Positions 40,781 through 49,780 of a DNA stretch of 64,000 nucleotides are shown piece after piece (position 1 is the stretch's first letter; each line of letters opens with the position of its first letter). Source of the DNA: CAVVDT01 sp963747005 (GTDB lineage: Bacteria; Pseudomonadota; Alphaproteobacteria; Rhizobiales; Aestuariivirgaceae); contig CAVVDT010000003.1 in assembly GCA_963747005.1 (NCBI GenBank), positions 434,001 through 498,000 of the forward strand, given 5' to 3'. The position numbers and the translations under genes were made by a program. The notes below the pieces were generated by a model, which worked only from the letters and a program-made list of their open reading frames with translations, did no database searches and was not told where the DNA came from.

Positions 40781-42808
40781 TCATGGCCCCGCCAGTACCA
40801 GCCGGCCGCCGCAGCCGCCGTCGGGCGCCTTGCGCTCGGTGCCGACCGTCTGTGCGCCGCTGAGGCCAGCGAGCAATGGCCCGGCATCGCAGGCTGCCGG
40901 GCTGAGCGCCATCGGCAGGGATAATTCGTTCAGCGGATGGATCACCCGCTCGAAGTCGATCGAGGCCAGGAGGATGTCTGCGACTTCACCATTGCTGTCG
41001 CGAACGCTGCGTGGCCAGGCGCGCAGCACGTAGCGCCCGGTGACGGTCCCGAGGGTGCCGGGGCGGATCATCGCCACGACTTCGTGCGTGCCGCCGTTGA
41101 AGCGCGGCATCACCGGCAGCGCGCTGGCTTTTTCGTGCGGATAGGCGAACAGGTTGAGGCTGGCCAGTGACCAGGCTTGCGGCTTCGACCAGCCGATCCG
41201 GGTGAGGTCATCGACGAGGCGGCCGGGCGACCCGCGCCATTGCAGCACCAGCGGCTCTTCGCGTTCGCCACCCAAATCGATGCGATAGTGAGGCAGGCGT
41301 TGCCAGCCGCCGTCGCGCCAGGCCGTGGCGAGGACGAGCGGCGGGCGCGGCTGGCGGGCATAAAATTGCAGGCCGCGGGAAAAGTCGCTCGAAATGTGCC
41401 ATGTGCCGGCCACCAGCAAGGTCGCTGTCGCCGTGGCCAGCAACCACGCGGCGGCCCTTTCCGGCACCTCGTCGTTGCGGAACATCAGGGCAAAGCCTGC
41501 CGTGATGCCGATGCCGAACAGCACGCCGCCGATAACGTCCGATGGCCAATGCGCCGCGAGATAGATGCGCGACAGGGCGACCGCGGTGATCAAGCCGGCG
41601 CACATCCCGATCACGGTGCGCCCGAAGGTGCCGCCGATGCCGCGATAGGCAATCAGGCCGATGAGCCCGTAGAGCGTGGCGGTCATGGTGGCGTGGCCGG
41701 AGGGAAACGAGAAGGCATCGGCCCCGGAATAGATGTCGGTGGGCCGTGAGGCGTGCACCAGCCGCTTCATCACTTCGACGAACGTCATGGTGCTGATGAG
41801 CGCCACCGCCACGCCGCCGGCGAGGCGAAAGCGGCGATACCACGCCAGGACGGCACAGGCTGCCACCGCCACCGCCGTCGTCACCGGCCAGTCGCCGAGC
41901 ATGGTGGGCACCAGCATGACGTGGTCGGTCCAGGTGGTGCGCAGGGTCTGCACGAAATGGCTGACGGCATGGTCGAAGCGCGCCACCGCCGCCTCGCTCG
42001 CCACCTGTTCGACCAGGTCGGCGAACCCCGCGAAGGCGGCGATCAGCACGGCGTTGAGAATGATGAAGGCGCGAAATTCGCGGTGTTCGGGCGCCAGCGT
42101 CCGTTCGGTCACATGCGCCAGCCAGCCGCCGTGGCTGCGCGCCCACGAGAGCAGCGATGTTCTGGCGTGCGGCAGTGTCTTCAGGCCCAGCACGATCCCC
42201 AGACGCACCAGAAAGACGATGACCACGAGACCGAGCGCGAACAGCCCCAGCGCCACCACCAGCCGGCGACTGACGGTGCCGATGCCGATCAGGGCGTAGC
42301 CCGCCACCAGTCCGGTCAGGATATGCGTCGTCGCCCAGATCAGCGCCGTGATGGCGCTGGCGGGGAGGAAGCGCATGGGCGACATGCGCATGATGCCGGC
42401 AACCACCGGCACCACCGCCCGCGCTGGCGGCACGAAGCGGCCGATGAGGACGCTCCAGCCCCCGTGGCGCCTGAAGAACGCCTCGCCGCCGGCGATCAGT
42501 TGCGGCCGGGTGGAAAACGGCCACATGCCGCGAATGCGGTCGTTGTATTTGTAGCCCAGCCAGTAGGCGATCGCATCGCCGGTCAGTGCCCCGGCCGCCG
42601 CCCACAGGATGAGCGGCCACAGCGATACCCCGCCATAGGTGACGAGCGCCCCGATGCTGACGATCAGCGTCGCCCCCGGGATCAGCCCCCCGATGAGCAC
42701 GATGCCCTCGGCCAGCGCCGCCAGATACGCCGTCACGCCCGCCCAGTTGGGGTGCTGGGCGATGATGGCGACGATAGCGTGAAGGTAGGCTGTTATGTGG
42801 GCGGTCAT
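40781..42808 (-). CDS. DedA-PAP2-LssY multidomain membrane protein
   Basis: 675 residues with three domains. The N-terminal DedA/SNARE-associated part (1-220) shows EGIVLIGGLIPGATLIV and FIGRFVPPARAVVPVVAG-like LIGRFVPPARAVVP. A PAP2 phosphatase (about 270-440) shows KRLVHASRP, SFPSGHATMTATL and SRIYLAAHWPSDVIGG. An LssY C-terminal domain (about 480-675) shows HYRIDLGGEREEPLVLQW. It is an inner-membrane lipid flippase/phosphatase combination seen in several proteobacteria and related to the Legionella LssY type II secretion locus. Confidence 0.9.
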   Translation of the reverse strand: MTAHITAYLHAIVAIIAQHPNWAGVTAYLAALAEGIVLIGGLIPGATLIVSIGALVTYGGVSLWPLILWAAAGALTGDAIAYWLGYKYNDRIRGMWPFSTRPQLIAGGEAFFRRHGGWSVLIGRFVPPARAVVPVVAGIMRMSPMRFLPASAITALIWATTHILTGLVAGYALIGIGTVSRRLVVALGLFALGLVVIVFLVRLGIVLGLKTLPHARTSLLSWARSHGGWLAHVTERTLAPEHREFRAFIILNAVLIAAFAGFADLVEQVASEAAVARFDHAVSHFVQTLRTTWTDHVMLVPTMLGDWPVTTAVAVAACAVLAWYRRFRLAGGVAVALISTMTFVEVMKRLVHASRPTDIYSGADAFSFPSGHATMTATLYGLIGLIAYRGIGGTFGRTVIGMCAGLITAVALSRIYLAAHWPSDVIGGVLFGIGITAGFALMFRNDEVPERAAAWLLATATATLLVAGTWHISSDFSRGLQFYARQPRPPLVLATAWRDGGWQRLPHYRIDLGGEREEPLVLQWRGSPGRLVDDLTRIGWSKPQAWSLASLNLFAYPHEKASALPVMPRFNGGTHEVVAMIRPGTLGTVTGRYVLRAWPRSVRDSNGEVADILLASIDFERVIHPLNELSLPMALSPAACDAGPLLAGLSGAQTVGTERKAPDGGCGGRLVLAGP

Positions 42809-42852
42809 CGGTTTCGATTAGTCCGCATGCGCCGCCGGGGACAAGGCCTTGC

Positions 42853-43968
42853 TCAGGCGACACGAGCGCGCGGGTGCGCCCGGGTCTCGAAGGTGAAGGT
42901 CTCGAACGCTGACTGATGGGCAGGGCCGGGTGCGACATGGGCGATGAGCTCGGGCGCCACCTCCCAGATCACCGTGGCGAAGGTGAAGCCGAGATCGTGG
43001 CGGCCGGGTATATGCTCGCGCGCCACCGGGTTCCATTGATCGTCGCGGCTTGAAAGCGCTTGCCTGACCTCTTCCAGGCTGCCGGTAGAATAACCGCCGG
43101 CCAGACGGCGGTCGAGGGCGGCGAGCCGGGCAACGCTGTTGGCTTCGCCGCCGGTCGCGGCAAGGCCTTGATCGCTGCTGCCGGTCGAGGCGAGGGGGTG
43201 GTTGGTGTGCCACACCAGATGGGCGTCGGGCCACGGCTGCCAGCGCGCCACCCCGGCGGCCGAGGCCTCGTAGTTCGCAACACCGGATCTGTCGGTGAGA
43301 ATGTAATTCTGGCCCGAGGCGTGGGTGACCTCATGCAGGAACCCGGCGGCCGCGGCGGCATCGCGGCGGGCCAGGGCGCCCCGCGAGACGAATGCCACCG
43401 GCAGACCGGCCGTCGAGGTGGGAAGCTGGGCAAGGGTGTTGACGTTCACCGCCAGCCCCGCCGAATTCAGGCCGCACAGGCCCACCATGCCGGCGGCGGT
43501 CAGCACGTGGGCGGTGAGCCCGGCAGCCGGATCATCGATGGTGAGGAGCGTCTGCGCGCCGTCCATCCAGCCCGGCAGGTCCATGGTCTGGCCGCCAACG
43601 GCGCGCCCCGCGCCATTGGAAAAGCCCAGACCCGAACAGTGATGGCGGCCGGCAAAGGCCACCGAGAACCACCATTCCTCATCCATGAGCTGGAAGGCGA
43701 AGATGTCGCTGAAGGGGAGATTGGAGCCCTCGGCGATGCCACGCACCTCGTCCACCAGGTCCGGTGTCCAGCGCAGGGCAGCGGCGACGTAATGGGTGGT
43801 CTCGAGATGATGGGCGATGAAATGATCGGGCTCGTGCCCGGTGGTGATGCCGATGTGCTCCTTCCACGCCGCATCACGGCCGCGGATGGCGCCGCGCAAG
43901 CCCTCGCCGTACTGCCGCCCGCGCTGGCGCGGCGTACCGGAAACCGCTATTGCATGGAGCGTTTGCAC
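42853..43968 (-). CDS. C45 family acyltransferase-like peptidase
   Basis: 371 residues from a GTG start 7 bp after the preceding gene. The sequence matches the isopenicillin-N/6-APA acyltransferase-like C45 family. The N-terminal GTPRQRGRQYGEGLR segment precedes the processing-site Cys in RHHCSGLGFSNG (about residue 111). The core has VGLCGLNSAGLAVNVNTL and VTHASGQNYILTD, and the ending is HIPGRHDLGFTFATVIWEV. Autocleavage at Cys would activate an N-terminal nucleophile hydrolase acting on amides or acyl groups. The substrate is unknown. Confidence 0.85.
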   Translation of the reverse strand: MQTLHAIAVSGTPRQRGRQYGEGLRGAIRGRDAAWKEHIGITTGHEPDHFIAHHLETTHYVAAALRWTPDLVDEVRGIAEGSNLPFSDIFAFQLMDEEWWFSVAFAGRHHCSGLGFSNGAGRAVGGQTMDLPGWMDGAQTLLTIDDPAAGLTAHVLTAAGMVGLCGLNSAGLAVNVNTLAQLPTSTAGLPVAFVSRGALARRDAAAAAGFLHEVTHASGQNYILTDRSGVANYEASAAGVARWQPWPDAHLVWHTNHPLASTGSSDQGLAATGGEANSVARLAALDRRLAGGYSTGSLEEVRQALSSRDDQWNPVAREHIPGRHDLGFTFATVIWEVAPELIAHVAPGPAHQSAFETFTFETRAHPRARVA

Positions 43969-43975
43969 CAGCGAT

Positions 43976-44560
43976 CTACTCGTTCAATTGATTGCGCGGA
44001 ACCCTGAAGACGCCTTTGATCACATTATGGTTGCGGACTGCAATCTGAATGTGGGTTCGCTCTGGGAATGCCGCACCGGGATACGCCGGTTCACCTTCGG
44101 TGAACACGCCGCGCACGGTGTCGACAGGAAAGTCCTCTTCAATTTTGCGAATTTCATGAAGGGTGTTGATGACGGCACAATCGAGATTGCGAAGCAGGTG
44201 ATCTGCGCTATTGCGCGGCAGTTCGCTGGCGCTGGTTTTGAAAAGCGCCCGGATGACGCCGTAAGCCGCTTGCACCTGCTCGATGCCGGAAGTGGTCGTA
44301 AGATCGAGACATAATCCCAAATCGATGACCGCACCAACGACAGCAGGAGTCTTCATAGGTCGTCCGGGCCGCTTTGTGCCCAACTCCTTTGCGAACTGCA
44401 AACCGCGTTTGGGGTTGCTTTCCCAAAAATAAATACCTTCACCCAACCAGTCGTAAACATTGCGGCTGACGGTAAACGGCGCCCCCGCAAGCAGCCTTTC
44501 TGCAACCGCTGCTTCACAGCCGTGATAGCCCAGGATGAATGTCGTTGTCAGCCGGTGCAA
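43976..44560 (-). CDS. putative ADP-ribosyltransferase-fold protein, toxin or effector candidate
   Basis: 194 residues. The start FILGYHGCEAAVAERLLAG and the segment SRNVYDWLGEGIYFWESNP correspond to the His-Gly of a beta strand (His13) and the Gly-x-Tyr of the next strand (Tyr44) of PARP/ART folds. A third-strand acidic residue may be Glu167 in PERTHIQIAVRN. I recognise this YHG...GIYFWE family as a frequent bacterial hypothetical but know of no assigned function. The gene lies 3 bp after a small 84-residue gene, in a lower-GC stretch than its surroundings. A toxin-antitoxin or defence module is inferred. Confidence 0.5.
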   Translation of the reverse strand: MHRLTTTFILGYHGCEAAVAERLLAGAPFTVSRNVYDWLGEGIYFWESNPKRGLQFAKELGTKRPGRPMKTPAVVGAVIDLGLCLDLTTTSGIEQVQAAYGVIRALFKTSASELPRNSADHLLRNLDCAVINTLHEIRKIEEDFPVDTVRGVFTEGEPAYPGAAFPERTHIQIAVRNHNVIKGVFRVPRNQLNE

Positions 44561-44563
44561 CGA

Positions 44564-44818
44564 CTACGACTTGTATGGTTTTGCGAGTTCCCCCGCAGAG
44601 TCCAGGATACCAATTCGCTTGAGCGCCTCTATCGCATCGGCCGCGCTTGATGAGTTCTCGCGCTTATAGGCACTCGCACTCTTCGCAAATCGCTTACCTG
44701 CCGAGGTCACGAATTTTCCGGACCGCGCATCACGCAACAACCACGCACTTCGGTTCTTGTTTCTGTTGACCCCTTTGTCCGCGTCGGCCGCTGAGAGCTT
44801 GATTAGCTTCGATGTCAT
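44564..44818 (-). CDS. small basic partner protein upstream of the ART-like gene
   Basis: 84 residues, Lys/Ser-rich and predicted mostly helical: SAWLLRDARSGKFVTSAGKRF and a C-terminal helix SAADAIEALKRIGIL. There is no signal peptide or transmembrane segment. It precedes the ART-like gene by 3 bp, which is the antitoxin-first order common in type II modules. DNA-binding antitoxin domains such as Xre, AbrB or RHH are not recognisable. The GC content is visibly lower than in neighbouring genes, suggesting acquisition. Confidence 0.5.
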   Translation of the reverse strand: MTSKLIKLSAADADKGVNRNKNRSAWLLRDARSGKFVTSAGKRFAKSASAYKRENSSSAADAIEALKRIGILDSAGELAKPYKS

Positions 44819-44879
44819 ATTCAGACCTTAACGTTGGGATATTTAACCTGCACCAATTTCGGGCAACCGGGCATGGACG

Positions 44880-45908
44880 TCAACCGCCCGTGACGCTCAT
44901 GTGGCGGGCAACGCCCGGCTTGTTGCGGCGGCGGTCGATGATGAAGTCGTGGCCCTTGGGTTTGCGCGAGATGGCCTCGTCGATGGCGGCGAGCAACGGC
45001 GCATCGCTCTCCGAGGCCCTGAGCGGGGCCCTCAGGTCGGCGGCGTCGTCCTGGCCGAGGCACATGTAGAGTGTGCCGGTGCAGGTGAGGCGCACCCGGT
45101 TGCAGCTCTCGCAGAAATTATGGGTCATCGGCGTGATGAACCCGAGCCGTCCGCCCGTTTCCTTCACCTCGACATAGCGCGCCGGCCCGCCGGTCTTGTA
45201 AGGAATGTCTTCCAGCGTGTAGCGCTCGATGAGGCTGGCGCGCACCACCGACAGCGGCAGATACTGGTCGGTGCGGTCGCCGTCGATGTCGCCCATGGGC
45301 ATGGTCTCGATGAGGGTGAGGTCCATGGCCTGCCCGTGGCACCATTCGAGCATTTCGGGGATCTCGTGCTCGTTGACGCCCTTCAGCGCCACCATGTTGA
45401 TTTTCACCGCCAGTCCGGCGTCCTGCGCCGCCTTGATGCCGTCTTCCACCTTGGCGAAGTCGCCCCAGCGGGTGATCTGCTTGAATTTCGCCGCGTCGCG
45501 GGTATCAAGCGAGACGTTGATGCGGCGGACGCCGTGGGCACGGAGGTCGCCGGCAAAGCGCGCAAGCTGGCTGCCGTTGGTGGTGAGGGTAAGCTCGTCC
45601 AGCGTCCCGGCCTTCAGGTGGCGCGACAGGCTCTCGAACAGCGCCATGATGTTGCGCCTGACCAGCGGTTCGCCGCCGGTGAGCCTGAGTTTTCGCACCC
45701 CGCGCGAGATGAACGCCGTGCACACCCGGTCGAGCTCTTCCAGCGTCAGGATGTCCTTCTTCGGCAGGAAGGTCATGTCTTCCGACATGCAGTAGACGCA
45801 ACGGAAATCGCAGCGGTCGGTCACCGACACGCGCAGGTAGGTTACATGGCGCCCGAACGGGTCGATCAGGGCGTCGGTATCGCTGGAGGGAATGCGTATC
45901 TGGTCCAT
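44880..45908 (-). CDS. moaA: GTP 3',8-cyclase MoaA
   Basis: 342 residues of the radical-SAM MoaA family. The first cluster motif is in VTDRCDFRCVYCMSED (CxxxCxxC). Downstream are RLTGGEPLVRRN, LTTNGSQL and INVSLDT. The C-terminal cluster is THNFCESCNRVRLTCTGTLYMCL. It catalyses the first step of molybdenum cofactor synthesis and fits the molybdoenzyme accessory genes at the left end, although they are 40 kb away. The start at 45908 was chosen because upstream residues lack the family pattern. The protein ends RHMSVTGG, lacking the usual double-Gly tail extension only slightly. Confidence 0.95.
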   Translation of the reverse strand: MDQIRIPSSDTDALIDPFGRHVTYLRVSVTDRCDFRCVYCMSEDMTFLPKKDILTLEELDRVCTAFISRGVRKLRLTGGEPLVRRNIMALFESLSRHLKAGTLDELTLTTNGSQLARFAGDLRAHGVRRINVSLDTRDAAKFKQITRWGDFAKVEDGIKAAQDAGLAVKINMVALKGVNEHEIPEMLEWCHGQAMDLTLIETMPMGDIDGDRTDQYLPLSVVRASLIERYTLEDIPYKTGGPARYVEVKETGGRLGFITPMTHNFCESCNRVRLTCTGTLYMCLGQDDAADLRAPLRASESDAPLLAAIDEAISRKPKGHDFIIDRRRNKPGVARHMSVTGG

Positions 45909-46095
45909 GATCCTGATTTCGGTCTTTCCGTGCCTTTCGTCAAGAGCAGCGCCCCGGTCCTGCCATAAGGCGGGATGGAGGGCGGGGTATCCCGCCCGTG
46001 CCGTTGTGGGCCGGAAAACGCCCCATTTGACAGCCCATGCGGGCCGGACCATAGAGGATCGCAGCCATGCCCCTTGATTGAGAGAACCGATCCCC

Positions 46096-47316
46096 ATGGA
46101 AACAGCCGGCGACCGCCCGCGCCTCGTCGATTACCGCCATAACGGCGACAAGGCGAAGCCCACCTTTTCGGCCGGCGAAATGCGCCGCCGCCAGGACGGC
46201 ATCCGCCAGATCATGGGCGGGGCGAACATCGATGCCTGCCTGTTCACTTCCTATCATAACATCTGTTACCTGGCCGATTTCCTCTATTGCCAGTTCGGGC
46301 GCAAATACGCCTTCGTGATCACCCCCGATGCCGCCACCTCGGTCACGGCGGCGATCGACGGCGGCCAGCCCTGGCGCCGCACCGCCGGCGACAATGTCAC
46401 CTATACCGACTGGTCGCGGGACAATTACCTCAACGCCGTCAAGGGCCTCATCGGCAAGGCCCGGCGTATCGGCATCGAGTTCGATCATGTAAACCTCGAT
46501 CTGCGCCGCCAGCTTGACGAGGCCTTCCCGGATGCCGAATTCGTCGACGTGGCGGGAGCCGCCATGCGCCGGCGCCTGGTGAAGTCACCTGAAGAAATCG
46601 CCCACATCACCGAAATGGCGCGCATCGCCGATATCGGCGGGGCGGCCTGTGTCGAGGCCATCGGCGTGGGCGTGGCCGAGCACGAGGTGGCGCTCAACTC
46701 CACCCGGGCCATGGTGCGCGAGATCGCCAGGAGCTGGCCGCACGGCGAACTGATGGATACCTGGACCTGGTTCCAGTCGGGCATCAATACCGACGGCGCC
46801 CACAACCCGGTAACCAGCCGCAAGATCGAGGCGGGCGACATCCTGTCGCTCAACTGCTTTCCCATGGTCGCCGGCTATTACGTGGCGCTGGAGCGCACCC
46901 TGTTCGCCGGTCATGCTTCAGATGCCCATCTGAAGCTGTGGGAGGTCAATTGCCGGGTGCACGAGGAAGGCAGGAAACTGCTGGTACCGGGGGCGAAATG
47001 TTCGGATATCGCCAGGGCGCTCAACGACATCTACGCCGGCCACGACCTGCTGAAATACCGCACCTTCGGCTATGGCCATTCCTTCGGTGTGCTGTGCCAC
47101 TATTACGGCCGCGAAGCGGGCCTTGAACTGCGCGAGGATTGCGACACGCTGCTGGAGCCCGGCATGGTGGTCTCCATGGAGCCGATGATCATGATCCCCG
47201 AAGGGCTGCCCGGCGCCGGCGGCTACCGCGAGCACGACATCCTGGTGATCACCGAAGAGGGCAATCGCAACATCACCGGGTTTCCCTATGGGCCCGGCCA
47301 CAACATCATCGGCTAG
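46096..47316 (+). CDS. creatinase (creatine amidinohydrolase)
   Basis: 406 residues closely following Pseudomonas creatinase across its length. Stretches such as FTSYHNICYLADFLYC, NIDGGQPWRR-like AAIDGGQPWRRTAGDN and DTWTWFQSGINTDGAHNPVT are nearly identical to those I recall. The catalytic His (GAHNP, His236) is present, and two Glu (Glu266 and Glu362) align with Pseudomonas His232, Glu262 and Glu358 at a constant offset of four. The M24 fold is used without a metal. It hydrolyses creatine to sarcosine and urea in the cytosol. A ureohydrolase follows after 11 bp, and an ABC importer 1.2 kb downstream. Confidence 0.93.
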   Translation: METAGDRPRLVDYRHNGDKAKPTFSAGEMRRRQDGIRQIMGGANIDACLFTSYHNICYLADFLYCQFGRKYAFVITPDAATSVTAAIDGGQPWRRTAGDNVTYTDWSRDNYLNAVKGLIGKARRIGIEFDHVNLDLRRQLDEAFPDAEFVDVAGAAMRRRLVKSPEEIAHITEMARIADIGGAACVEAIGVGVAEHEVALNSTRAMVREIARSWPHGELMDTWTWFQSGINTDGAHNPVTSRKIEAGDILSLNCFPMVAGYYVALERTLFAGHASDAHLKLWEVNCRVHEEGRKLLVPGAKCSDIARALNDIYAGHDLLKYRTFGYGHSFGVLCHYYGREAGLELREDCDTLLEPGMVVSMEPMIMIPEGLPGAGGYREHDILVITEEGNRNITGFPYGPGHNIIG

Positions 47317-47327
47317 GAGGAGCGGGC

Positions 47328-48278
47328 ATGGCGCACGGCTATCAATCGGGGCGGCTCAATCTGCCGTTCGTCGGCATCTCGACCTTTGCGAAATCGCCGC
47401 TTCAGCTCGACTGGGACGCCATCGACGCCGACGTGGCGGTGATGGGGGCACCCTTCGATCAGGCCACCCAGTGGCGCGCCGGCGCCCGCTTTGGTCCGCG
47501 CGCGGTGCGCGAGGCCTCGACGCTGTTCTCCTTCGGCCATGCCGGCGCCTACGACCATGAGGACGACATCACCTACCTGCCGGCCGACGGCGCCTGCATC
47601 GTCGACATCGGCGATGCCGACATCGTCCATACGCTTACCGAAAAGAGCCATGCCAACATTGCCGCAGGCGTGCGCAAGATCCTCTCCGCCGGAGCGATCC
47701 CGGTGGTGATCGGCGGCGATCATTCCATCAACATTCCCTGCATCAATGCCTTCGACGGGGAAGACCCCATCCACGTGGTGCAGATCGATGCCCATCTCGA
47801 TTTCGTCGACGAGCGCCACGGGGTGCGCTACGGCCACGGCAACCCCATGCGCCGGGCGGCCGAAAAGCCCTATGTCACCGGCCTCACGCAGGTCGGCATC
47901 CGCAATGTCTCGTCCACCGCGCGCGAAGGCTACGAGGCGGCCCGCGCCATGGGCTCCGACATTCTTTCCGTGCGCCAGTTCAGGAAACTCGGCGTGGAAG
48001 GTGTGCTCGCCCGGGTGCCCGCCGGGGTGCGTTACTACGTCACCATCGACATCGATGGCTTCGATCCTTCCATCGCCGCGGGCACCGGCACGCCCAGCCA
48101 CGGCGGCTTTTATTATTACGAGGTGCTGGAGTTCCTCGACGGGCTGACCAAACGCGGCTCGGTGGTGGGCATCGATCTGGTGGAGGTGGCGCCCGATTAT
48201 GATCATACCGGCACCACGGCCATTCTTGCCGCCCAGGTGCTGCTGAATTTCATCGGCCGCATCCTCCATAACCGATAG
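47328..48278 (+). CDS. ureohydrolase (agmatinase/arginase family)
   Basis: 316 residues. The binuclear metal site motifs IGGDHSINIP, VVQIDAHLDF and YYVTIDIDGFDPS are complete, together with the entrance loop YGHGNPMRRA. The start at 47328 has AGGAGGAGC upstream. The family cleaves guanidino compounds to urea plus an amine. Members of this branch are annotated as agmatinase, guanidinobutyrase or related. Adjacency to creatinase suggests guanidinoacetate, another guanidino acid or a similar N-substituted guanidine as substrate. That is inference, and agmatine remains possible. Confidence 0.9.
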   Translation: MAHGYQSGRLNLPFVGISTFAKSPLQLDWDAIDADVAVMGAPFDQATQWRAGARFGPRAVREASTLFSFGHAGAYDHEDDITYLPADGACIVDIGDADIVHTLTEKSHANIAAGVRKILSAGAIPVVIGGDHSINIPCINAFDGEDPIHVVQIDAHLDFVDERHGVRYGHGNPMRRAAEKPYVTGLTQVGIRNVSSTAREGYEAARAMGSDILSVRQFRKLGVEGVLARVPAGVRYYVTIDIDGFDPSIAAGTGTPSHGGFYYYEVLEFLDGLTKRGSVVGIDLVEVAPDYDHTGTTAILAAQVLLNFIGRILHNR

Positions 48279-48557
48279 CCGCGCGCGCTGCGTTAACCGC
48301 TGCGGCAACCCGTGACGACGTCGCTGTTGCGCAACCGGACAAGGGTGCTATTGTAGACTTTGGTGGTAGCGGATGTTTTGCCGTGAAATGGGTGGGCAGA
48401 GGTAAATTTTCCTTAAGACGCCGCTGACGGTGTGTAGGATGTCGTCTTGCGGCAAATGGCAAGGGTGAATTTGCTGATTGTTGCGTGGAACTGAAACGTC
48501 GGGCAGCTCGCCAAAAGCAAGAAAGAGCGTTCGACCTGAAACAGTTTGGGGAGACGA

Positions 48558-49664
48558 ATGACGGGTGAGGCAGGTGCAGGCGAACCGATCGTACGGTTCG
48601 CCAATGTGCAGAAGAGCTATGACGGCGAGATCCTTGTCGTCAAGAATCTCAATCTCGATATCGCCAAGGGCGAGTTTGTCACCATGTTGGGCCCGTCAGG
48701 GTCGGGCAAGACGACAACCTTGATGATGCTGGCCGGTTTCGAGCCGGCCACCCATGGCGAGATCTTCCTCAACGGGCATCCCATCAACAATGTGCCGCCC
48801 CACAAGCGCGGCATCGGCATGGTTTTCCAGAACTATGCCCTGTTCCCCCATATGACGGTGGCGGAAAACCTGGCGTTTCCCCTGAACGTGCGCGGCATGT
48901 CCAAGGCCGAGCAGCAACAGCGGGTACAGAAGGTTCTCGAGATGGTCGAGTTGCCGGCCTTCGGCAACCGCCGTCCGGCCCAGCTTTCCGGCGGCCAGCA
49001 GCAGCGCGTGGCGGTGGCGCGCGCCCTGGTGTTCGAGCCCGACCTGGTGCTCATGGACGAGCCGCTTGGGGCGCTGGACAAGCAGTTGCGCGAGCAGATG
49101 CAGTACGAGATCAAGCACATTCACGACAGCCTGGGCGTCAGTGTGGTCTACGTCACCCACGACCAGTCCGAGGCGCTGACCATGTCGGATCGCATCGCTG
49201 TGTTCAACGACGGTATCATCCAGCAGCTTTCCACCCCCGATGATCTTTATGAACGCCCCCAGAACGCCTTCGTCGCCCAGTTCATCGGCGAGAACAATCG
49301 TCTGGCCGGCACGGTGGAAAAGGTCGCCAACGGCACCTGCACGGTGAAGCTCGACTCCGGCGATGTGGTCGATGCCGCGGCCATCAAAATAGAGGGCAAA
49401 GGTACCCGCACGCAGTTATCGGTGCGGCCGGAACGGGTGACGATCAACCCCAAGAAGTCGCCATCGATGAATATTCTTGAGGGGCGCATCAAGGAGCTCA
49501 TCTATCTGGGCGATCACATCCGCACCCGCATGAGCGTTGCCGGCCACGACGACTTCATCGTCAAGATTGCCAACAACGCCGACCATACCCCGCTTGCCGA
49601 AGGCAGCACCGTGAAGGTCGGATGGGATACCGTTGATTGCAGAGCGCTGGACAATCCCGCCTGA
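48558..49664 (+). CDS. ABC transporter ATPase, PotA-like
   Basis: 368 residues. Walker A GPSGSGKTT, signature LSGGQQQRVAVARAL, Walker B LVLMDEP and the switch VTHDQSEA are intact, and the C-terminal TOBE domain follows (QLSVRPERVTINPKK). It is the cytoplasmic energiser of the adjacent importer, whose layout is ATPase, binding protein and two permeases. The start at 48558 has GGGGAG at 5-bp spacing. The 280-bp gap upstream probably holds the operon promoter. The name 'spermidine/putrescine-like' describes the family and is not evidence of substrate. Confidence 0.93.
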   Translation: MTGEAGAGEPIVRFANVQKSYDGEILVVKNLNLDIAKGEFVTMLGPSGSGKTTTLMMLAGFEPATHGEIFLNGHPINNVPPHKRGIGMVFQNYALFPHMTVAENLAFPLNVRGMSKAEQQQRVQKVLEMVELPAFGNRRPAQLSGGQQQRVAVARALVFEPDLVLMDEPLGALDKQLREQMQYEIKHIHDSLGVSVVYVTHDQSEALTMSDRIAVFNDGIIQQLSTPDDLYERPQNAFVAQFIGENNRLAGTVEKVANGTCTVKLDSGDVVDAAAIKIEGKGTRTQLSVRPERVTINPKKSPSMNILEGRIKELIYLGDHIRTRMSVAGHDDFIVKIANNADHTPLAEGSTVKVGWDTVDCRALDNPA

Positions 49665-49732
49665 TAGCGGGCGGGACGGGGGTGAGAAGGATACCGGCCC
49701 GGAATTCGCATGAAATGCGGTCCGGTTAGTTT

Positions 49733-49754
49733 CCGGCGGCGATAGTGTCGCCGG
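49733..49754 (+). other. hairpin in the leader of the binding-protein gene
   Basis: CCGGCG / CGCCGG with two inner pairs (one G-U) and a hexaloop lies 26 nt before the binding-protein start and could mask or stabilise the message. It has no T-tract and is not a terminator. Confidence 0.35.
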
Positions 49755-49780
49755 GCGTCGTAAAAGGGAGAAACTGAGTT

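Noticed and set aside
43976..44560. RES-domain toxin
   Set aside because: The Arg-Glu-Ser pattern of RES toxins is not visible. The YHG and GIYFW strands fit a different ART-like family.
45980..45997. Guanidine riboswitch upstream of creatinase
   Set aside because: A GGGCGGG/CCCGCCC hairpin is present but lacks the ACGR loops or other guanidine aptamer features.
46096..47316. DMSP lyase DddP as an alternative for the M24 protein
   Set aside because: The sequence follows creatinase along its length, including constant-offset catalytic residues, and lacks the DddP pattern.
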